Positions 58,881-64,000 of a stretch of 64,000 bases of DNA are shown piece by piece (the first letter of the stretch is position 1; every line of letters begins with the position of its first letter). Origin of the DNA: Gemmatimonadota bacterium (GTDB taxonomy: Bacteria > Gemmatimonadota > Gemmatimonadetes > Longimicrobiales > Gaopeijiaceae); assembly GCA_041390105.1 (NCBI GenBank), contig JAWKQO010000001.1, positions 1,986,001-2,050,000 of the forward strand, read 5' to 3'. The position numbers and the translations under genes are program-made. The notes under the pieces are model-generated. The model was not told the DNA's origin. It saw nothing but the letters and a program-made list of their open reading frames with translations, and did not search any database.

Positions 58881-58931
58881 GACGGGGCCTCGCGGGTTGC
58901 GGAGCGGGCAACTCCCCCGCGGAACCCCGTC
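58881..58931 (+). terminator. Nested three-helix hairpin after the cox operon
   Basis: GACGGGG/CCCCGTC encloses CGCGGG/CCCGCG, which encloses TTGC/GCAA with a 7-nt loop; internal loops of 3x3 and a 4-nt bulge separate the helices. It begins 41 bp after the last stop codon of the operon. Probable terminator; no T-tract. Confidence 0.5.
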
Positions 58932-58994
58932 GGCTTCGGTGCTCTATCTAGAGGGAGGCCTCCTTCGCCTTCCTCGAGCCGCCGGAGCCCCGCC

Positions 58995-60137
58995 ATGGCC
59001 CATCGCCGCAGCCGTTGGCCGTTCGTGGCGTCGTTGCTGATCGCGAGCGCGACCCCAGGGATCGCCCAGGTCCAGACCAGCCCAGCCCCCGCCAACATCG
59101 AACGCCTGCGCCTGCGCCTGGAGGATCTGGTCGCGCGCGTGGATCGCCAGACCACCGTCTCCACGGCTTCTCTGGCCCGCGAGCTCCATGAGCGGCGTCA
59201 ACAGCTCGCCGAGGCGGTGCGGCTCAGCCTCACCACCCCCGGCACCGACCTGGCCGAGCTGCGAGCCATCGTCGACTCCCTGGAAGCGCAGCTCGTGGTC
59301 CGAGAGGACGAGAACGCCGACCTGCAGCGCGCGGTGGCTACCCTGACCCTGGAGATGGAGGCCCTGCGCGAGGTCCATCAGACGGATGCCCTGGCCGCCG
59401 AGCGGGCTGACTCCCTGACCGCGACCGCCGAGGCCACGGCCAGGGAGCTCGAGCTGTGGACCGTGGGGGAGTTCTACGGCCACGTGCGCGCATGGGCGGA
59501 CCTGGGCACCACCCTCCAGGCCATCAGCGCCACCGCCCGCACGCTCCTACTGTTTCCCGAAGCAGGCGACCGTCGGCTCGACACGGCGCTCCGCACCGTG
59601 GGAGGGCTCGGCACCCTGGGCGGTGCGTTGGTGGCCGCCCGTGACGCCCGGGTGGGGGCCAGCACGTCCGGGCTCTCGATGTTGGTGGCGCTGGTCCCCG
59701 GCTGGCTGGGAAGCCGGCGCACGCCCGAGCTGGTGGAGAACGTGGCGCGCAACCGGTCCTTCACCGACGACGTGCAGGCGTTCGCCCGCATCGCCGACCC
59801 CTTCGCCGACCGCGCCGCAGCCTTGCAGGTCGCCCTACCGGACCCCGCCATCGCCCGTCGCAGCGGCATCCCCCGGCCCCTGCTGGCGCAGTACTTCGGG
59901 TTGATCTCCCGCCGCAGGGACCTGGGAGTGGTGCTGCGTCAGATGAAGGCCAAGGCCGAGGTGTTGGCATCGCTCGAGGGCGTGACGGAGAGCGGCCGCA
60001 GGGGACTCGACGACTTGATCGAGAGCTACGAACAAGCGCTCGCGCAGTGGGAGAGCTCGGAGCTGGCCTACGCGTCGACCTACCAGTACCTCATCGATCG
60101 CGTCGAGGAGCGGGAGCGGACGGCGGAGGCTCGCTAG
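58995..60137 (+). CDS. Exported coiled-coil protein of unknown function
   Basis: 380 residues. A signal peptide ends in A-T-P-G-I-A-Q. Residues ~35-155 form a heptad-rich coiled coil (A-E-L-R-A-I-V-D-S-L-E-A-Q-L, L-Q-R-A-V-A-T-L-T-L-E-M). The middle has one glycine-rich hydrophobic stretch (V-G-G-L-G-T-L-G-G-A-L-V-A). Another helical, possibly coiled-coil region ends the protein. I recognise no family; a periplasmic structural or adaptor role is a guess. It stands alone between two hairpins. Confidence 0.75.
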   Translation: MAHRRSRWPFVASLLIASATPGIAQVQTSPAPANIERLRLRLEDLVARVDRQTTVSTASLARELHERRQQLAEAVRLSLTTPGTDLAELRAIVDSLEAQLVVREDENADLQRAVATLTLEMEALREVHQTDALAAERADSLTATAEATARELELWTVGEFYGHVRAWADLGTTLQAISATARTLLLFPEAGDRRLDTALRTVGGLGTLGGALVAARDARVGASTSGLSMLVALVPGWLGSRRTPELVENVARNRSFTDDVQAFARIADPFADRAAALQVALPDPAIARRSGIPRPLLAQYFGLISRRRDLGVVLRQMKAKAEVLASLEGVTESGRRGLDDLIESYEQALAQWESSELAYASTYQYLIDRVEERERTAEAR

Positions 60138-60189
60138 CAGGTCGCTGAAGAAGGGGGGTACCCGCGCAGGGGGCTCGCGGGCGACCTGC
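60137..60189. terminator. Nested stem-loop between convergent genes
   Basis: GCAGGTCGC and GCGACCTGC form a perfect 9-bp outer stem; inside, CCGCG and CGCGG form a second. It starts at the stop codon of the coiled-coil gene and ends 15 bp before the ankyrin stop. Confidence 0.5.
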
Positions 60190-60203
60190 CACGGGCGCAC
60201 CCT

Positions 60204-62396
60204 TCAGCAGGAGACGCACTTGTGGTTGTTCTTCGAGCCCATGCTCTCGAGCAACTGCACCGTCTCCGGGAAGGGTTGCACACGTTGGACGGGGCCGTTG
60301 GCCATGTCTGCGGTGGTCTGGCCTTTCCGACTCACCACCGTGACGTCCGCCCCCTGCTCGACCAGGTAGCGGACCAGCTCGCTGTCTCCGCGCGACGCGG
60401 CGTGATGGAGCGCGGTGTAGGCGTTGGCGTCCCTCACGTTGACGTCGGCGCCGCACTCCTCCACCAGGAACTTGATGGCCGCCAGCCAGTTGTCCGGCAC
60501 ATGTCGATGCGCGTTCCCCGCGAAGGACTGACCATACCCGACGCCCGAGGCCGCGTGGATGGGGTAGATGGCCGGGCCGCCCACGGGAACGGGCGGCACA
60601 CCAGAGTAGTCCTTGTCCTCGTCCTCCTCCTCACCGGCGGGCGCCTCCTCCTCGTGCGCACTCTCGCCTTCGGCGTTGGCCTTGAGCGGCGCGCCCCCCT
60701 CGGAGCTCTCGACCGCGGCGGCCGCTGAGTCCGCACGGGCGCTCGCATCGTCCGCGTCGACTGCGACCCCTCCGGCCATCGTGGAATCCGCCGACTCCCC
60801 TTCCTCGGCGGGTTTCTCTTCTTCGTCCTGGGCGCGGCGCCGGCGCTCAGGCGGCTTGGTGGTGGGGATGTCGGGGTCGGCCCCATAGGACTTGAGCAGG
60901 CGCATGGCGTCCACGTCCAAGGCGTAGGCCGCGCGCCAGAATGGAGTGGCGCCCTGAAGGTTGATGCCGCTCCCCCCGAGCACCGAGAAGGTGTACTCCA
61001 TGTACCACAGATGCGTGGTCAAGCGAGCGTTGGGATCGGCCCCCGCATCCAACAGCGCCTTCATGACATCGAGATGCGTGACGCGCTGTTGCTGGTGTTC
61101 CACCGGGTGGGCGTAGGAGGCCCGAGGTGCCCAGGTCCGCTCCAGCACGGCAAACAGCGGTGTGGCGCCCGCCGTGCTGGCCAGGTTGGGGTCGGCGCCG
61201 CGACCGAGCAGCAGCAGCGAGAGATCGAACTGCCCGTTGATCGCGGCCATCAGCAGGGGCGAGGTGTGATCGCCCTCCGAAGGTTGGTTGATGTCGGCTC
61301 CGCCCTCCAACAGGGCGAGCACCGCGTCGGTGTGGCCCTGTCGCACCGCGTGCAGGAGGGGCGTGAGCCCACCCCATCCATGCACGAGCTGCCCGTACGT
61401 GAGTGGCTTGGGCTCTTCGGCCTTGGCGGAGTCCGCACGGACGGCCGCGGCCGAGTCCTCGGCGGATGCGTCGTCGGACTCTGGACGCTGGCCCGGCGGC
61501 GACGCCACGCTGTCCGCTGCGGCCACGCTGTCGGGTGCTGCCGACCCTTCCTCCTGCGCGTCCTCCGACTCCGTCTTCTTCTGCGCCTCGGCCTTCTGGC
61601 GCTCCTCTTCCGCGGGATCGGGTACGTCGGGCCAGCGCCGCTGCACCTCGCGGTAGACGTCGATGGCGGCCTGTACCTGGCGGGGCGTGGGCTGCCATCC
61701 GGGACCTCCCCCCTCGCGCTCCTTGAACTCGGCCAACACCTGCTGCAGACGCCGCTCCGCCGCCCGGTCCGCCGCCTCCTGTTCGGCCGTGTCCACCGAC
61801 CAGGCTGCCAGCCCGGGGTCGGCCCCCGCCTTCAGCAGCGCGCGAATGACCTCCACACGACCCGCGGCCGCTGCGAAGATGAGCGGCGTCTGACCCCAAG
61901 CGCTCTCGCGCGCGTCGATCCCCGCGCCCGCGTCGATGAGCACCTGGACGGCGGCAGCGCTCCCCGAAGCGGCCGCGAGGTGAAGCGGCCGGGCCCCCGA
62001 GTTGGACGTGGCCGCCTCCGGGTCGGCGCGCGCGGCCAGCAGCATCCGCAGCATGTCCGCGTCGCCGGACTGCGCCGCCAGGTGCAGCGGCCGGTAGTGT
62101 CCGATGCGCGTTCCCGCGTCCACGTCGGCGCCGGCATACAGCAGCACCTCCGCGAGGGACACGTCCCCGCGCTCCGCAGCCCAGTGCAGCGCGGTCATGC
62201 CGTCTCCCTGGGCCGCGTTCACGTCCGCCCCCGCCCGCAACAGCTCCTTGACCGCGTCCAGGTCGCCCCGTTGGGCCGCGTCCGCCACGGGCGTCTCCAG
62301 CCCGCTGAGGCCGAGCAACAGGACGGCGAGGCCAAGCAGACCCACCGTGCGCGTGAGGTTGGCGGTACCGCCCAGCGGGCGCATCCGGCTCCTCAT
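60204..62396 (-). CDS. Exported ankyrin-repeat protein with acidic linkers
   Basis: 730 residues. N-terminal signal/anchor (LLGLAVLLLGLSGL) and three blocks of ankyrin repeats: ~36-200, ~340-530 and ~625-715, separated by two long acidic/alanine-rich linkers (~255-335 and ~530-615). The repeats follow the A-D-V-N...T-A-L-H-W-A-A pattern. It ends in K-N-N-H-K-C-V-S-C, two cysteines at the very C-terminus that could bind a metal or heme. Ankyrin proteins mediate contacts; this one is coupled to a DUF1552 gene (ATGA overlap), so both likely act in one envelope complex. Confidence 0.88.
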   Translation of the reverse strand: MRSRMRPLGGTANLTRTVGLLGLAVLLLGLSGLETPVADAAQRGDLDAVKELLRAGADVNAAQGDGMTALHWAAERGDVSLAEVLLYAGADVDAGTRIGHYRPLHLAAQSGDADMLRMLLAARADPEAATSNSGARPLHLAAASGSAAAVQVLIDAGAGIDARESAWGQTPLIFAAAAGRVEVIRALLKAGADPGLAAWSVDTAEQEAADRAAERRLQQVLAEFKEREGGGPGWQPTPRQVQAAIDVYREVQRRWPDVPDPAEEERQKAEAQKKTESEDAQEEGSAAPDSVAAADSVASPPGQRPESDDASAEDSAAAVRADSAKAEEPKPLTYGQLVHGWGGLTPLLHAVRQGHTDAVLALLEGGADINQPSEGDHTSPLLMAAINGQFDLSLLLLGRGADPNLASTAGATPLFAVLERTWAPRASYAHPVEHQQQRVTHLDVMKALLDAGADPNARLTTHLWYMEYTFSVLGGSGINLQGATPFWRAAYALDVDAMRLLKSYGADPDIPTTKPPERRRRAQDEEEKPAEEGESADSTMAGGVAVDADDASARADSAAAAVESSEGGAPLKANAEGESAHEEEAPAGEEEDEDKDYSGVPPVPVGGPAIYPIHAASGVGYGQSFAGNAHRHVPDNWLAAIKFLVEECGADVNVRDANAYTALHHAASRGDSELVRYLVEQGADVTVVSRKGQTTADMANGPVQRVQPFPETVQLLESMGSKNNHKCVSC

Positions 62397-63781
62397 GGCT
62401 GGAGCGAGAACTCGCCGGTGCTGTCGCCAAAGGAGGCGAGGTCGTCGTGCCCTAGCCCCTGCAGCAGGGACACGAAGACGTTGGCCATCGGCGTCCCGTC
62501 CGGCGCCTTCAGGTGCTGTCCGCCCTGGTGGGCCCCGTTACCGCCGCCGAAGACCACCAACGGACAGCGGCGGTGGTTGTGGAGGTTGGCGTCCCCCATG
62601 GGCGAGCCCCATACGACCAGGGACTGATCCAACAGACTGGCGTCGCCATCGCTGGTCTGCTGCAGGCGCTCCAGGAAGTAGGCCAGCTGCCCGACGCGGT
62701 ACTGGCAGATCTGGTTGAACTCGAGGATGCTCTTCTGCTTCCCGCCATGGTGCGAAGCCGGATGGAAGGCCTTGTCGGAACCGCTCTCGGGGAACACCCG
62801 GTTGGAGGCATCCCGCCCCGTCTTGAACGACACCACGCGCGTCATGTCGGTCTGGAACGCCAGCACCTGCAGGTCGAACATCAGGCGCATGTGCTCGGAG
62901 AAGGAGTCCGGCACGCCCGGAGGCGCTTCGGGCAGGTCACGCGGTGCTCCGCTGGTGTTCTGGATCTCGATGCGCTGGATGCGCCGTTCGATCTCGCGGA
63001 CGCTGTCGAGATACTGGTCCACACGCCGCCGGTCTTCGGCGCTCAGATCACGCTTCATCTGCGCGATCTCGGTGGCCACCCAGTCGAGGATGCTACGGTG
63101 CGTGCGGCGGCGTAGCGCTCGCTCCTCCGGCGAGCCGCCGGCTCCGAAGAGGAGGTCGAAGGCCGTCCGGGGATTGCGCACCATGGGCAAGGGGGTCGTC
63201 GCCGACGCCCAGCTGATCGAGTCGGTATAGGAACAGGAGTAGTTGTAGTCGCAGCCCCCACCTTTGTCGGTGCTTTCGATGCAGAGCTGCAGGGAGGGGA
63301 GCACCGTATCCTGGCCGAAGCGCTGTGCATGCAACTGGTCCAGGGAGATGCCACAGTAGATGTCCGAACCCTGGGTCTGCCTGGGATGGGACTGCGTCAG
63401 GAACACGGCGCTGGAGCGGAAGTGGTCGCCGCCCACCTCCTCGGCGTCGAAGGCCTCGGCCATGCGCACGTCGGTGTTGCTGACGATGGTCATGCGCTCG
63501 CGCCACGACTCCAACGACTTGAGGACGTTGCCCGCCTCCAGCTCGTAGTCTCGTCCCACCGCCGCAGGCGCGAACAGGTTCTGGGATGCGCCCCATTCGT
63601 TGCAGCCCGGCACCCCGTGCACTTCCTCGATGCACACGAGGCGGGTCGGCGACGAGGCCCGGCCCATTCCATTCCGCCGTCCGGCGGGAAGCATCGCGTC
63701 CAGGAGCGGCATCGCCAACGTGGCGCCCGCTCCTCGCAGGAAGGTGCGGCGCGGCACCGTCTTTCCGGTCAGGAAGTGCAT
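62393..63781 (-). CDS. DUF1552 family protein, Tat-exported
   Basis: 462 residues. T-V-P-R-R-T-F-L-R-G-A-G is a twin-arginine signal. Segments such as E-V-G-G-D-H-F-R-S-S-A-V-F-L-T, G-S-D-I-Y-C-G-I-S-L-D-Q and the metal-like H-P-A-S-H-H and G-D-A-N-L-H-N-H-R-R-C-P are characteristic of DUF1552. These proteins are paired with DUF1592/DUF1585 partners in Planctomycetota and other phyla; their role, probably extracytoplasmic, is unknown. Twenty bp after the DUF1585 stop. Confidence 0.92.
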   Translation of the reverse strand: MHFLTGKTVPRRTFLRGAGATLAMPLLDAMLPAGRRNGMGRASSPTRLVCIEEVHGVPGCNEWGASQNLFAPAAVGRDYELEAGNVLKSLESWRERMTIVSNTDVRMAEAFDAEEVGGDHFRSSAVFLTQSHPRQTQGSDIYCGISLDQLHAQRFGQDTVLPSLQLCIESTDKGGGCDYNYSCSYTDSISWASATTPLPMVRNPRTAFDLLFGAGGSPEERALRRRTHRSILDWVATEIAQMKRDLSAEDRRRVDQYLDSVREIERRIQRIEIQNTSGAPRDLPEAPPGVPDSFSEHMRLMFDLQVLAFQTDMTRVVSFKTGRDASNRVFPESGSDKAFHPASHHGGKQKSILEFNQICQYRVGQLAYFLERLQQTSDGDASLLDQSLVVWGSPMGDANLHNHRRCPLVVFGGGNGAHQGGQHLKAPDGTPMANVFVSLLQGLGHDDLASFGDSTGEFSLQP

Positions 63782-63801
63782 GGTGGTACGGTCCCCTACG
63801 T

Positions 63802-64000
63802 TCAGCGAGTCCGCTCGTCAGTAGTGCTGGCTCCGGGCGACGCCTGCTTCATGCGGAAGGCGTCGCTCTGGATGACACCCAGGATGAAGGCCGACATGCG
63901 GTAGTCCTGTGCTGCGGCCGCCGCCGCGATCGCCCGCACCGTGGGCTGGTCCTCGGTCTCCACACGTCGGCCCAGCGCGTAGGCCATCAGGTTCTGCGTG
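63802..64000 (-). CDS. DUF1592/DUF1585-type protein, C-terminal end (5' partial)
   Basis: Only the last 65 residues are in the window; the frame runs off the right edge. T-Q-N-L-M-A-Y-A-L-G-R-R-V-E-T-E-D-Q-P is the DUF1585 domain that ends large DUF1592-family secreted proteins, which often carry a cytochrome-c-like domain at the front. First visible gene of the DUF1585-DUF1552-ankyrin operon. Confidence 0.82.
   Translation of the reverse strand, partial: TQNLMAYALGRRVETEDQPTVRAIAAAAAAQDYRMSAFILGVIQSDAFRMKQASPGASTTDERTR

Noticed and set aside
1..64000. tRNA, rRNA, insertion sequence, prophage or attachment site
   Set aside because: No cloverleaf, rRNA segment, transposase, integrase or terminal inverted repeats recognised by eye; small RNAs cannot be excluded.

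Overview
The window is 64 kb of densely packed, visibly G+C-rich bacterial DNA (G+C not counted) with 57 protein genes, two of them cut by the window ends, and no recognisable rRNA, tRNA, CRISPR array or insertion sequence. The mix fits a Gram-negative, aerobic, free-living chemoheterotroph: TonB receptors, many lipoproteins, aa3-type cytochrome oxidase, CBM9/DUF5916 barrels and the DUF1585/DUF1552/ankyrin group. Gemmatimonadota is my best guess. That is inference from gene content; no rRNA or marker gene is present to prove it.

Layout. 0-14 kb: TadG-like VWA protein (partial), DinB protein, a large FAD/Fe-S 2-hydroxyacid dehydrogenase divergent from a serine/alanine-glyoxylate aminotransferase, a histidine kinase/LuxR regulator pair, a TonB receptor preceded by two adjacent dyads, an SMR transporter, an SDR, and two tandem metallo-beta-lactamase-fold genes. 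14-22 kb: a lipoprotein, a plug-only receptor-like protein, and a pst phosphate operon read leftward (pstS, phoU fusion, pstC, pstA, pstB1, pstB2). 22-26 kb: a leftward signalling operon of kinase with zinc ribbons, PP2C phosphatase and pseudo-hydrolase LuxR regulator. 26-35 kb: a putative metalloprotease, a membrane protein, an M28 peptidase, an esterase, YjbQ, a Tat-exported aminotransferase coupled to an SCO1-PCuAC copper chaperone fusion, and a second plug-only protein. 35-39 kb: molybdate operon (regulator, modA, modB, modC) with a palindromic operator on its promoter. 39-49 kb: 5'-nucleotidase, then a probable glycan-use cluster (TonB receptor, PIG-L deacetylase, Na+ symporter, GH4). 49-53 kb: DinB, cupin, DUF5916 barrel, AlkD. 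53-59 kb: cytochrome c oxidase operon (diheme cytochrome c, small membrane proteins, subunits II, I, III, IV and a second III). 59-64 kb: a coiled-coil protein and the ankyrin/DUF1552/DUF1585 cluster.

The strongest candidates for something undescribed are (1) two PstB ATPases whose ATP-site motifs are broken in complementary ways, predicting an asymmetric heterodimer, together with a PhoU fused to a catalytically dead arsenate-reductase-like domain; (2) the kinase/phosphatase/pseudo-hydrolase-regulator operon; and (3) a cytochrome oxidase subunit I in which the K-channel lysine is replaced by leucine beside a glutamate. Two genes also carry tandem duplications of their own 3' ends, and several intergenic gaps hold long GC-rich hairpins without T-tracts.
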